Positions 46,301 through 58,094 of a stretch of 64,000 nt of DNA are shown piece by piece. Location: the NCBI RefSeq assembly GCF_026914265.1, contig NC_069125.1, forward strand, positions 68,399,207 through 68,463,206. The letters are read 5' to 3'. This stretch comes from Mya arenaria (taxonomy: Eukaryota; Mollusca; Bivalvia; Myida; Myidae). The notes beneath the pieces are model-generated. The model was given only the letters and a program-made list of their open reading frames with translations, ran no database searches and had not been told where the DNA came from. The translations under genes and the position numbers were made by a program. The number at the start of each line of letters is the position of its first letter. The stretch's first letter is position 1.

Positions 46301-49300
46301 TACAGATGTATACTGCTGCCTTGAGATGGATTCGTACGGCCATTTCTACAAGAAGGCCCAGACGCGAGCATGCCGTTATGAGACCGACGTTTCCTGGAAC
46401 CAGGATTTTGAACTTGACCTTGATGGCTCCCAGACTCTACGTATTCTCTGCTTTGAGAAACGGCCAGATGCAGAGAGTGATGTCATCATTGGGAAGTGTG
46501 CTTTGGAGGTAAAATTGTAAAGACTGGCTCAACAGGGCCCAATTTCTCGAAACTTCTTAAGCTTAACAAGCATAAGTAGCTTATTTCAACAAGCGAAAAT
46601 ATGTATTTAAAATCGAATTTAGATGAATGAAAAAGGTTAATTGTGATTATCATACAGATAATCCCTATCCAAAGAATAAAACCTCTTTAACAAAAGCGAA
46701 TGTTACGCAAATTGTTGGAAAACAAAAAAAGTGAGCTTAGCTTAATCCTGTTATAAGGGACTTATAGTTTCGAGAAACTGGGGCCTGATTTAATGTGTTA
46801 TTTAAAGTTGTAAAGCTGATTTCTTTAAATATTATACAAGTTTATGTTTTTCAAATTACTGCTTATCAATACACCATTTTCTTGCTTCTTTTATTTTCAG
46901 CTCAGTATGTCCTGGTTAAATTCCAAGTTTAATGAGAAAACCATATCTATGAATGATGTAAGTTGCTTCTTTAAAAAGTTGATATCTGATTTTAAGACAC
47001 AAGACATATTTGGCAGACATAGATGATATTGCCTTTTGTAATAAATATCAATTTAAGATTGATTGCATTATTGCATATTAATATCTGATATATTATGACA
47101 TTTACATTATATTATTTCTAAGTATTTCTAAGCGTTATTATTTGTTTATATCTTAGCAAAAACAGTTGATGGAGGTTTTCATTTACAGGTATCCATAACA
47201 ATATCTATAAGACATACCCCAGCATCTAAAACACTGAAGAGAACCCACTCCAAGTTAAGGACTGGCATATTTGGTGTCAAGATTGAAAACGTTGCGAGGT
47301 AAAGCATTTCAGTTTTGATTCTATTTCTTAATGTTTTCAAAGGATCCAATTTTAGAGTAATATACCTTACAAAAATGTTTCCCTACATTGCATAATTTTT
47401 ATATAAGATCTATATATATCGGTCGATCGACCTGTATATCATTTTAGTTTGTTTTGGGTTTTTTAAATCCAGTTTTATGAAGTCCGCAAACCATAAAATA
47501 CTTATTGAACGTGGGAAAAATATTTTAAGGACGACTTAAATCATACAAATGTTTAGAACAGCTTTGCAATTTTCACAACAGCAAAATATTGTCAGAAACA
47601 GTCTGGACTTGAAAAGGTTGAAATGTTTTTGCATTATTTGCTTTGTTCAATAAAACACATCAATAGCGCTTTGAAAATATTAAAAAGCGATATAATATGT
47701 TTGGTATAATATAAGAAATGTAAATCAGCACTCAGCCTCAGCTTACACATCGGCCCATATACACCATCGCGGGCTGACTGGCTAGTCCTTATAATGTTAT
47801 ATGACCCTCAGTGGTTTGCAATATTTCTTTAAAAAGATGTTTTATTGGTGAAATAAGAGCATTGAAAATGTCAATTTGATATTTACGCTGCAAACTAAGA
47901 TGTGAAATAAGACCAACTGTTAAAATTAATTGCAGTTACCCCCTTTGATAAAAAACTTAATCCCTCACTCTAGAACTAGTAAATGTTGCCAATTTTTTTT
48001 AATTGATATTAAAAAAGGTTGCATATGTTTAAATAAAGATATTTTGGGAAATCAACATAACTTCCTGGATAGAAAAAAAATGGTTTTCCTTTTTTCACAT
48101 GCTTGATGCTGAATATTACAACATTTGCATTCGTACAGAACATTACAGATGAAAACAACTGCTTGAACATAAACTTAATGTTATATCATCAATCTTATTG
48201 ACTTTTTAATACGAACTTCCCGGAAAATTCACACAACAATAACTGATAAACTGAAATCCTACCTGCCTTAAATTATGTCACGAAGCGTGGTCTTCACTCT
48301 TCTTCTGGAACACGACCCATCTTCAAACGAATCAGACTGATCTCTGTGTAGTTCTTGATTTGTAATCAGTGTTGCAATCCTGGTCATAGACCATATGTTT
48401 TCCTATGGCACTCTTGAAATAAAATATGACCTTATACTGAAATCAACAAATATCCTCTCTTTATTCACTTTATATCATTCAGAAATTCTTATTTTAAAGA
48501 TGCAAGGACATAGATGTAATCATATCTTTTCAGGCGTGAAAACAAAACAGTTCCATCCATAGTTACAGTGTGTGTCCAGCAAGTGGAAAGGAGGGGTATG
48601 TACACATATTTCATGTTGTTTATGATGTTTTAAGCTTGTCTTGGTATCGTCATAGCCTTAGTGTCCTTGTGGTAGTTGTCGTCGTTGTATTAAAAAAATT
48701 TAGCCGTGGCAATAACCAAACTGTTGAGATATTTAAATAAAATTTTGTACCTATGTTGCTTGAGACATGTATTGCAAGAGCCATATCTCTCGTTTTATTA
48801 AGTGTTGTGTATTGACCTTTGTTTGCCTGGGGGAATAAAGGACAAGAGTTAGCATTCTTTTCACAACATTGTCTTTATTACTTGTGATTCCTAAAAAGTA
48901 AAAACATTTTTATTTTGATATTTTTCGCAGAACTTGTACAAGACCACTAATAGTTGAAACGTATAAGATTAATTTCAATATTATAAGTTGTGATATCTAT
49001 ATGATTTGGAATCAACCAATTTATAGGAAATTTCTTCACTGTAACACTATTTTTTAATTCTACTTTGCATGCGTTATGTTACAGGGCTGGATGAGGTAGG
49101 GATATATCGAGTGTCCGGTGTTACTTCCGATATCCAGCATTGCAAGAAACTGTTTGATAAAAGTAAGTTTTAGCATTTTTAGAAGTATCTTACAATTTAT
49201 GTTTTGTTATTAGTTTGAATTGGAATTGCAAAATAGTTGAGTAAAAATAGAATTAAAAAGGTTCTTGGTAAAAAAAAACTCAACGAAACAAATGATTATT

Positions 49301-51857
49301 GAATGTTCCAGAGTATTTATTTTATATAGAAGTGAATAGTTTCTGTCTTTTAGTTACCAAAATTCATTGCAAAATGTTGTTTTTTGTTTCTATAGTGTTG
49401 CTAGAAGGTTTGTGTTTGTGTGAGGGAATACATGTATCCCATTAGTAGACTATATGACTGTTATTCATTAGCAGACTCTTGGACTGCAACATTAATCAGC
49501 TGATTTCTGTTTTCTACATATATAAGCATAGATGTGCTGCCAATCATCTTTTTTTTTTGTCTAAAAAGAAAACGCTAAAATCAGGCTTTTTCTCTTGAAT
49601 AATCACAGATGCTTGCATTGTTCATGTCTTGTTTGCATAGACTATTATTATAGAGTAACTAATTTATTCTTAGAAGGTGAGAGTGGTCGAGTGGTCCATA
49701 TGGTTGTGGGTTTAAATCCAACCAGGAGCACATTGTTTTGTTCCTAAGAAAGGACACCAGTACCTGTTTCTTTCCGGAAAAAAACACTACAACATGTTCA
49801 TTTTAGCTTATAATTGTATTCAGAATCAAGCTGCAGTGATGTAGTAGAAACTAACCCAATTTATCATTATGATCATCTTGCCTCCTTATCTATCAGGTTG
49901 AGATTGCTTTATTTCTGTTATCCCTAGCTTCTGGGTTTATCTTGATTCAATGTTGATGCTATAAATGCAGATTATGCCATGTATACTATTTGTGCTCTCA
50001 TCTCAAAAGGTTGGACAATGTGGACTCCATCAAAATAATTCATGTCTCAGCCATTACTTTAAAAGATCAAACGCAATTCCGTAGTATTGTAGAATGATAA
50101 GGTATGGCACAAATAAAATATGTGCTCTATCTCACAGGTCAAGGTCACACTTGGATGTCATGCTGCAAATTATAGATACATGTATCTTTGGAATAAGTTT
50201 TATATCAGTCACATCTCTACAGCATTGTAAAGCTTCATTTTAAGTTGTTCATGTCATTTGTGCTCTCATCTCAAAGGTTAAGGTCATAGTTGGAGGTCAA
50301 TGTTACGCAATACTTCATATCTTAGCAATAATTTTTAACCTGATGATAGGACATCTTCACAGTTTGGGTTTAATTTGAAGATAAATGGAATTTTAATCAA
50401 ACATTCCATTTGATGTATTTGTTATATACTAATAAATCATACATTTTAAACTTAGCAGTTTTTGGTGTTACATACACATAATTGATCAATATATTAACAT
50501 GGAAATATTATAACTGCTAAAAAGCATGAAATTTAATAGTACCATTGCAAATCATGAAACAATAGAACAAATCAAGTTACAATGTATGAATTACATAACA
50601 TAAACAATCATAATATTGGTATAGTTAATACATGAAGTAATTCTTTTATACTTAAGAATGTAGAAATAACAATATATTGAATACAATACAGAGTGTAGCT
50701 TAAACATTTATCAATATCATATAGCAAGCATAAAAGCTTCTGATATATATTTGCTTAGCATACATATTTCAGTTTTGTTTTGTGTAATAAGCATCTGTTA
50801 AAGTCTATTCCTTCTAGATGTAACTCTACAATAAAAATTTTTGTTTGTCATTACCAAACATTAGGTGCACATAATATGAATTTGTCCTCCATTTAATTTC
50901 ATTCACACACTTACCGTAAGTAAACTAAACATGTGCAATGCTTTCACGTTTACAGAATACATTTTTATTTGATAAAAGCCAGCTACATTCAAATCCCACA
51001 AAGTAATATTGCATTCTTGAACAGTAAAAATGTGTTTTAGGTATATTTGGTTGAAATAAAATTATATTTACTAGGCAGGTATAAGACACTGTTTTAACTT
51101 CAGATATATCGACTGTGCTTAAATAGAAGTAGTCATTAGGCAATGAATTAATTTTATTTTCCTATTGTAGATCCAATAGCAGCCAGTGCGTTTGCAGAGG
51201 ATGCCGACATCCACACAGTGACTGGGGTTCTCAAGTTGTACTTCAGGGAGCTGCCAGAACCACTGTTTACTGAAACTCACTACAAGTCCTTCATACAGAC
51301 AAGCCGTAAGAAAATACTTAAGTACTTTGTGTTGTTGAATATAAAGAATGTTAATGCTGCAAATGAAAACTTTGTCAAAGACTATCTGCTGCAGTATTTA
51401 TTTTCTCTTTTATATTGTGTATTATTTTTGCATGCCTTGCAACCTCAAGTTTTGAGCACATATTAGATTTTTATATGACATAAGACAGACCAAACATCTT
51501 CATTATTATAATCCAGAGCTTCAGAATGCGGATGCGAAGGAGCGTTGCATGCTGGAACTTTTGCATGGACTTCCAGATGCCAACTACTACACTATCGTCT
51601 ACATGATGGAGCACCTTGTACGCATAGCCAATCAAAGCGTTCAGAACAAGATGTCGGTTAGCAACCTAGCCACGATATTTGGGCCAACACTGATGCACCC
51701 AGCTGTGAAAGAGTCAAACGTTGACCCAATGCTGCAGATGGCTCTAGCGGCCAAGGAGTCGAGCCAGCAGACAGAGGTAGTCTACTTCTTTCTCAAGCTG
51801 GCAGCCAGCGGCATGAGTCTCCGTAAATCTGCATCTGTGTTACCTACATCGACTTAA
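32223..51857 (+). CDS. BCR: Breakpoint cluster region protein orthologue (RhoGEF and RacGAP), 21 exons
   Basis: Dual regulator of Rho-family GTPases. Exons: 32223-34371, 37572-37678, 39289-39438, 40164-40358, 40653-40757, 43325-43367, 43569-43621, 43813-43929, 44237-44373, 44610-44677, 44967-45076, 45269-45491, 45824-45928, 46109-46177, 46306-46508, 46901-46957, 47189-47298, 48534-48595, 49085-49162, 51171-51305, 51517-51857. All junctions are GT-AG and phases agree; they sum to 4617 bases, 1538 residues. The start has a good context (ACGATGG), with an in-frame TAA at 32202-32204. Domains by residue: oligomerisation coiled coil 1-80 (SWKSKFSSEIPP, as in BCR and absent from ABR), long disordered region to about 750, DH 765-970 (LLKPVQRIQTNHLVLHDLIK), PH 975-1150 (RYIFLFSDILICTK), C2 1190-1290 (SQTLRILCFEK), RhoGAP 1345-1530 with arginine finger in VGIYRVSG. 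It is longer than human BCR (1271) because of the disordered part. Confidence 0.96.
34372..37571 (+). other. BCR intron 1 (3.2 kb)
   Basis: AT-rich intron with no coding exon. It contains a run of about 20 G residues near 36788-36808 and short inverted TACCCTACC/GGTAGGGTA patches near 34505 and 34574. No mobile element could be delimited. Confidence 0.7.
37679..43324 (+). other. BCR introns around exons 3-5
   Basis: Non-coding gaps at 37679-39288, 39439-40163, 40359-40652 and 40758-43324. A 69-codon ORF at 42940-43149 has no acceptor or homology and is not needed for the DH domain. I saw no repeats with clear borders. Confidence 0.6.
45929..51170 (+). other. BCR introns in the C2 and RhoGAP part
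   Basis: The larger gaps are 46509-46900, 47299-48533 and 49163-51170. The second holds a 42 bp block (48415-48456) that recurs beyond the gene at 54157-54198. The third holds a tRNA-like SINE (49676-49790). The remainder is AT-rich and unrecognised. Confidence 0.65.
49676..49790 (+). mobile_element. tRNA-derived SINE in BCR intron
   Basis: GTGAGAGTGGTCGAGTGG resembles an A box and GTGGGTTTAAATCCAACC a B box. These are followed by a non-tRNA body (GTTCCTAAGAAAGGACACC, CCTGTTTCTTTCC). The second half looks like the conserved core of mollusc SINEs as I remember them. Ends and target duplication are not clear. Confidence 0.6.
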
Positions 51858-53592
51858 AAGACAAATAAATGATGTTTTAGCTTTTGAAATGCTTACTAAT
51901 ACTGTCTTTCATTGCTTGTTAAGTTTTACAGATATGTATACTTACATGTACTATTGTTGCTAGTTACCCTTCTTATAAACAGCTGTGAAACCAGCATTTA
52001 CAGCATGCAGAATTACATGTACCTAACTCTTGTTAAATGTTAAGAGTTTATTTTTGGTTTTAATGTTTGTTATATGCAATGTATACAGGTCTGACAGCCA
52101 TATCACATACCTGTACTTACATTTATAATAGCACAGACAACTGGTCTTTAACCAGTTACAGGAGTTGACCTATTTCAAATTAATAGGAAAGAAACTATTA
52201 GATGTTGAGTTCTTATGAAGATCATGTGTAGATTATCTTAATTGTGTATCTTATTGTGTTAGTTCAAGAAAAAAGTACTTTCCCTCTGAAATTGACAGTT
52301 TTAATGCTGTGAAACTATTTAAATATATATCTGTTAACCTTTTTTAGTTATTGTTTTGTTTTGTATGCATATGATTTTGTAACATTTTTTTATTAAAACG
52401 TAATGTACCGTAAAGAACCCTTTTGTTACAATGGAGATTGTTTCTTCACTGAATTAATGTATTTAGTTAGGTGAATGTTTGCATTTGAATCATTTCGTAA
52501 ATTTTGATGATAGAAGTTTGTTTTTAATTGTTATTCAGAGTACAAGAGGTAATGCAGTCAGAAGGTACAAGTGTAGTTGCTATATGTGTAATGTAATGTG
52601 ATAATTCCTGGCAAGGCTTCTGTGTTCATACATTGTGTTCAGATATTCCTACATTTGTTGAGCTGTGAGTGTTTCACTGTCACATGTGCTTAGTTTGCAT
52701 AGATTTCACCTTTGTTGTTGTTGTTTTTTATACAGATGTGAAACTATGAGCTCTATATGCTGTACAAAGTGTTATGGACAAATTATGAACAAGTTGTTAA
52801 TTAAATAGCTTGATAAATTATAGATACTAGATTGAACAGCCTGATTATGTGATTGAAATCATTCACTATTCGATAGATAACATACATGTATTTATGCCAT
52901 GTGAAACTTTCTTATTGTGCATTTGTGTTTTCTTTTATATCTTTTGTTGTTTCTTTTTTGTGTATTAACCTTCTACCAACCTGCTGCAAGTGTGCTGCAT
53001 AATCCAGACAACTGCTGAAGACTTTTGGGCTTGTTTTTCTTTTGTTGTGTACAAGAGATATTTTAGTTTCATATTTTTGTTTGTTTGCTGAATACTATGA
53101 ACTCAATGCAGCGTATCTAAATCCCTATATTGGTATGAACATTACTTTTTTATGGATAAAATGTCCTTGCATATACCCAAGTGTCATTTTTCTTTATTTT
53201 TTATCTACTTGATTGCATGTGAGTCAATAAGTTAAGCGTATCTAATCTCTCTAATATTTTACATCATAGCATAGCCCTTTTTTATTACTTTTGAAACCTA
53301 ACTGCTGGGACAGTAAAAGAATATATGTTAAAGTCTATTATTATTAAAATATTTTAATATTAATATTGTACAATTCTTTGAATAAATTCTGCTGTTATTT
53401 ACATTCATTGTTATCTATCACCAAGCGCCCTCTTATGCTGTCCTCCCCAAATGAATTTGTATAAATTGAAAGGATTTTCTGAAGTTTGATAGTTGAATGG
53501 ATTTGGGGAAGCATGTAGTTGCTGCTTTGACATGTCTATCAGTCAGTCCCCTACTGAACTGAAAGATTTTTAAATGTTTACCACATTGAACT
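51858..53592 (+). other. BCR 3' untranslated region and flank
   Basis: T-rich sequence after the BCR stop, with no open frame. AATAAA occurs just after the stop (51864-51869) and again at 53381-53386. The latter, followed by a T-rich stretch, is the better candidate for the main poly(A) signal, giving a 3' UTR of about 1.5 kb. Confidence 0.5.
53381..53386 (+). terminator. Candidate BCR polyadenylation signal
   Basis: AATAAA followed within 20 bases by GCTGTTATTT. It is the last canonical hexamer before the inverted-repeat element at 53593. Confidence 0.4.
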
Positions 53593-54069
53593 CAGTGTAC
53601 GTATACCACGTGATAAATTACGTCATATGCTACATCAGAAGGCAATATTTTGCTTAAAATAAAGATTTAAATGAAAGATAACTTTTCGCTCACTACACCA
53701 TTTTAAATAAAACAAAGGCCAGTCTATGCAGCTTAAAGAGTCCCACCTTTGTTTTATAACCGGAGTTTGATAAGGTGATTAGTTTCATCCTTCGACAAAC
53801 CTGTTTCCAAAACAATGTTTTGACAGTGCACTGTCAGACGGCCGTATCGTGAAAAGGTTTATCAAAGTGTTATAAGAAACTAAACTCTCAATCAAAATTT
53901 GGTAAAAGACTGAAGGCGGGGCTCCGTAAGCGGCATAGACTGCGCTGTTTCATTAAAAATGCTCAAGAAAATGAAAAGTTATCATTTTTTTAAGTCTTCA
54001 ATCGAAACAAAATATTGCCTTCCGACGAAGCATTTATGACGCAATTTATCACGTGGTATACACACACTG
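53593..54069. mobile_element. 477 bp inverted-repeat element with GAACT target duplication
   Basis: The left arm CAGTGTACGTATACCACGTG and the right arm ending CACGTGGTATACACACACTG are reverse complements, apart from two bases near the ends. Pairing continues for some 55 bp (GATAAATTACGTCAT; GAAGGCAATATTTTG). GAACT lies directly on both sides (53588-53592 and 54070-54074). The interior encodes no protein. The arms include CACGTG (E-box) and TACGTCA (CRE-like). Confidence 0.8.
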
Positions 54070-54299
54070 GAACTGGAAGTAAATATCTTTCACGTTCATA
54101 ATCAGGTCATAGGTCAGAGCCACTGTCTTGTGAAAATGTTTTTCTGTTACACTGGTGAAATAAAATATGATCTTATACTGAAATCAACAAATAGCCTCGA
54201 TATGTTTTATGTTGAAAAATGACATAACAATACACATTTTAGGGGCTATTTCTAAGATGGAAAAAAAACACCTATCAAGAAATGTTGGCAAGTCTACTT

Positions 54300-55440
54300 T
54301 TCTATTACTTCATACACATGTTGACTGTGTTGAGGAGGAGTGTTGTGCATAAGAAACATTTTGTGCATGGTATTCTAGCTAACCTGGGCACACAGTGCTC
54401 AGGAAAACCTTTTCCCATTGTCCATCGCTGGTCGACAATTCCTTCAAACATCATCTCCTGAACCACCTGGCTATTTTGATAAAAAATCACTGGGATGTAC
54501 CTTGGAATTGGATGGTGCCCTTTCAAAATTGTTCAAAAAAATGAATTCCATGCAAAACTTTGACAAAAACCATGAGGCCTAGAGCTTTTACATGTGTTCA
54601 GCTGTCTCATGGTCCTCGACCAAGTATGTTGAAATCATGCTCTATGGGTCAAAACTGGCCCTGCCACATTGGTCACAAGTCTCTTACATATTTACATGTA
54701 TATGGGGAAATCTTGTATGACACCTAAAGGCCCAGATGCTTGATATTTTGTACATACATGTAGCATCATATAGTAGTTCTCCATCAAGTTTGTTCAAATC
54801 ATTGTCACAAATTTCCAACAGACTTAAATGGGGGAAATCTTCTCGTCTAAAACTGCTAGGCCCAGACCCTTAATATTTTATATGTAGCATCATACAGTGG
54901 TCCTCCACAAATTTTGTTCAAAATATTGTATGCCCCTGGAGACAAAACTGGCCACACCCTGGGGTTCACAAGTTTCCTATAGACTTTTATATGGAAATCT
55001 TTGAAAATCTTTTCTCAAACCACATGGCCCAGACCTTTGATGATTAGTATGTAGCATCCTATGATGGCCCTCTACCAAGCTTGTTCAAATTATTCCCCTG
55101 GGGTCAAAGCTGGCCCCACCCCTTTTGACCTACTTTCTTAGTTTTGAAGCTACAGCTACAGAATTTGGACCATGTGTACAGTTTATAAAAAAAAAAAAAA
55201 AAAAAAATCAATGTTTTGCTTGGATGACTTTGTGACATTTTGACCTACTTTCTTATTTTTAAAGCTACAGCAATTGAGACCATGTCCACATTTGCAAACA
55301 AATATCAATGTTGTTCTCGGATGAGCTATACTGACCGTTGGATCTACTTTTTTATTTTTGAAGCTACAGCAATGAAATTTGGACCATGTGTACAGTTGTG
55401 GAAACAAAAGTTGTCCTCGGTTGACCTCTACAACATTTGA
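54300..55440. repeat. Diverged tandem repeat, mollusc type
   Basis: Phrases such as AGGCCCAGACCCTT, TGTAGCATCATA, CCTCCACCAAGTTTGTTCAAAT and CCCTGGGGTCAAAACTGG recur at 54590-55130. TTGACCTACTTTCTTATTTTTGAAGCTACAGC recurs three times at 55130-55390. A poly(A) run lies at 55186-55208. It may be a decayed relative of the element at 55620-57571. Confidence 0.55.
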
Positions 55441-55733
55441 TAATACTCGATTATAGTTTAATCTGTAGTTGCATTGCCGTAACCAATACACTCATTCATT
55501 CTCATAAAAAAACAAAAGCTCGATTGCAGGAGTTAATGCCCTTTGAATTTGTTTATTCTGTTTTGTACCAAGTTATAACTCAATATGTTGTTAAGGTATC
55601 GGCTTCATTTTGAATGTGTTGATGAGAAGTGCTTTACAAAAGGAACAAGGTGAGCTTTTGTGATCGGTCTATGTTCGGCCTCTGTCGTCCGTCGTCAACA
55701 ATTGGTTAAAATCATATTCTCCTAAACAGCTTG

Positions 55734-56330
55734 GACAATTTTGATGAAACTTCATAGGAATGATGCTTAGTTGGTGCTTTTTTCAAAATTGTTCAAAGAA
55801 TTTAATTCCATGCAGAACTCTGGTTGCCATGGCAACCTAAAGGAAAATGTCGACAATTGGTTATAATCATCTTCTTCTCCTAAACCGCTTGGACAATTTT
55901 GATGAAACTTCATAGGAATGATCCTTGGTTGGTGCTTTTCAAAATTGTTCAAAGAATTTAATTCCATGCAGAACTCTGGTTGCCATGGCAACTTAAAGGA
56001 AAATGTCAACAATTGGATATAATCATCTTCTTCTCCTAAACTCCTCAGACAATTTTGATGAAACTTCATAGGAATGATCCTTGGTTGGTGCTTTTTCAAA
56101 ATTGTTCAAATAATTTATTTCCATGCAGAACTCTGGTTGCCATGGCAACCTAAAGAAAAATGTCAACAATTTGTTATAATCATCATCCTCTCCTTAACCC
56201 CTTGGACAATATTAATGAAACTTCATAGGAATGATCCTTGGTTGGAGCTTTTTTTAAAATTGTTCAAAGAAATGAATTCCATACAGAACTCTGGTTGCCA
56301 TGGCAACCTAAAGGAAAAATTACAAAACTT
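55734..56330. repeat. Tandem repeat of about 157 bp, 4 copies, each with GTTGCCATGGCAAC
   Basis: Units carry TTGGACAATTTTGATGAAAC, TCATAGGAATGATCCTTGG, TTCAAAATTGTTCAAAGAA and CATGCAGAACTCTGGTTGCC. The palindrome GTTGCCATGGCAAC is intact at 55823-55836, 55979-55992, 56136-56149 and 56294-56307. Confidence 0.88.
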
Positions 56331-57009
56331 TTTTGGCAAATACTATTAAGCCTCGTGCTTAAATATTTGGTGTGTAACATTGTCTATTAGTTATCTACCA
56401 TGTTTATTCAAAGTATGCCCCTGAAGAAAAATTGGCCTCACCCAGTGGGTTAAAAGTTCATTATAGATACATTTTGATAGTTATGTAAAGTTTATCCTTG
56501 AAACAAGGGCAGCAAGTCTTTCTATATGGTCTCCCTTTTTGTTGGAGATTCCACTTCTTCATATTTTTAGTAACAAGGGAATAGACTTTAAATTTTATTA
56601 AGTCTTCAACATAGTCACTTCTAAGGTAATTATTGTTCTTTTTTTAGGATCATAGATTAAACTAATTATTATACACTTTATTCATTAGAAAAAATTTCAT
56701 TTTTACTTAATGATAAATTTAAAACTCAGACTTTTCCATTAAACTTCATGTATATTATTGTAAACTAAGCTACAAATCTCATCTTCTGTGTGGATAGTGA
56801 ATAAGACTTATACACAAAAATTTCATTACCACTATTTGAAGTATGGTGATGTTGTCCTAGATGGAAGAAGCAATAATAGAATATGATGGAGTATTGTTCT
56901 TTGATGGTTAGAGCCTAGGGCAGATTATTGATTTTATTGGATGGTGCACTGTTTGTTGTTTATGTATCTATACTAAAAGTTATTTTAGTGTACAAGCAAT
57001 TTAACATAG

Positions 57010-57440
57010 TTTTGTCAGTGTGCAGGCAATTGAACGAAGTCCTGTCAGTTGTTTGTGTATCTATACTAAAAGTTCTTTCAGTGTGCAAGCAATTTAACAT
57101 AGTTTTGTCGGTGTGCAGGCAATTGAACGAGTCCTGTCAGTGTGCAGGCAACTGAAAAAAGTGCTGTCAGTGTGCAGGTATCTAAACCAAGTGCTGTCAG
57201 TGTGCAGTCAATTATTAAGTCCTGTCAGTGTGCAGGCAACTGAACATAGCCCTGTCAGTGTGCAGGTATGAGAAACGAATTCTGTCAATGTTCAGTCAAT
57301 GTTCAAGTCCTGTCAGTGTGCAGGCAACTGAACAAAATCCTGTCAGTGTGCAGTAATCGACAAGTCCTGTCAGTGTGCAGGAAACTGTGACAAGTCCTGT
57401 CAGTGTGCAGGCAACTGTGACAAGTCCTGTCAGTGATTAT
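57010..57440. repeat. Minisatellite of 24-32 bp units around CTGTCAGTGTGCAGG
   Basis: The phrase GTCCTGTCAGTGTGCAGGCA recurs some 12-14 times with variable spacers (AACTGAACAAA, AACTGTGACAA, TATCTAAACCAA). The repeated coding-like peptide in one frame is an artefact. Confidence 0.85.
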
Positions 57441-58094
57441 CCAGGGAACATGTTTGACCAGTATGTTTGTCAATATTCTTTGAGAACAAATATCAAGCTA
57501 TATTGATTACAAAGTTTAAACTCTTTTACTCAGGTGGGCGATTTAGGGCCATCATGGCCCTCTTGTTTTTTAATTCAACTGTATGAGACACAAGTAACAT
57601 AATTGATACCTTCTTTACAACATAGTGCATTTAAGGAGCATACATAACTCCCAGTGATTCTTTTACATCATGAAGTCGGCATTGTGGGGGTATTAATCAC
57701 ATCCAGTAATAGCTATAGTTCAAATTATATACAAGATAAATGAGCATCATATAAAAGTAAATGTAACAAATGTAACTGGTTCCTGATCTATTCCAGACAC
57801 AATATAAATGAATACAATATTAACACATGTTCTATTGTATAGATTTACAGCAGATTCTGAGGTTATTCATAGGAAATAATGAAATAAAAAGTAAATAGAT
57901 GACTAGATCTGCAGTAACCTCTACTGCAGCATCTGCCAACAATGTGACAACAGCTATATGCAGTTGAACATATCAAAATGACTTTACAAAACAAAATACT
58001 ATATGATGTTAATTAAATGCTCTTTTATATCTATACAGTTTCATTATCTTTAAATTTAATCTTATATTCAAACAAAAATGAGAAAATCTAAAGA

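Larger units (their letters stand above)
55620..57571 (-). mobile_element. Opposite-strand copy of the AAAACAAGAGGGCC repeat family
   Basis: Read on the minus strand it opens with AAAACAAGAGGGCCATGATG (end near 57571) and CGCCCACCTGAG. It closes with GACGACGGACGACAGAGG, CCGATCACAAAAGCTCACC near 55640. These ends match the element at 24516-27664. Its interior differs: four units of a 157 bp repeat (55734-56330) and a short minisatellite (57010-57440). Confidence 0.65.

Noticed and set aside
32223..51857. ABR instead of BCR
   Set aside because: The N-terminal SWKSKFSSEIPP helix matches the BCR oligomerisation domain, which ABR lacks; invertebrates usually have one gene ancestral to both, so BCR is used as the closest name.
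55183..55491. 102-codon minus-strand ORF ending in poly-Phe
   Set aside because: It is made of tandem repeat units and a poly(A) run read in reverse.
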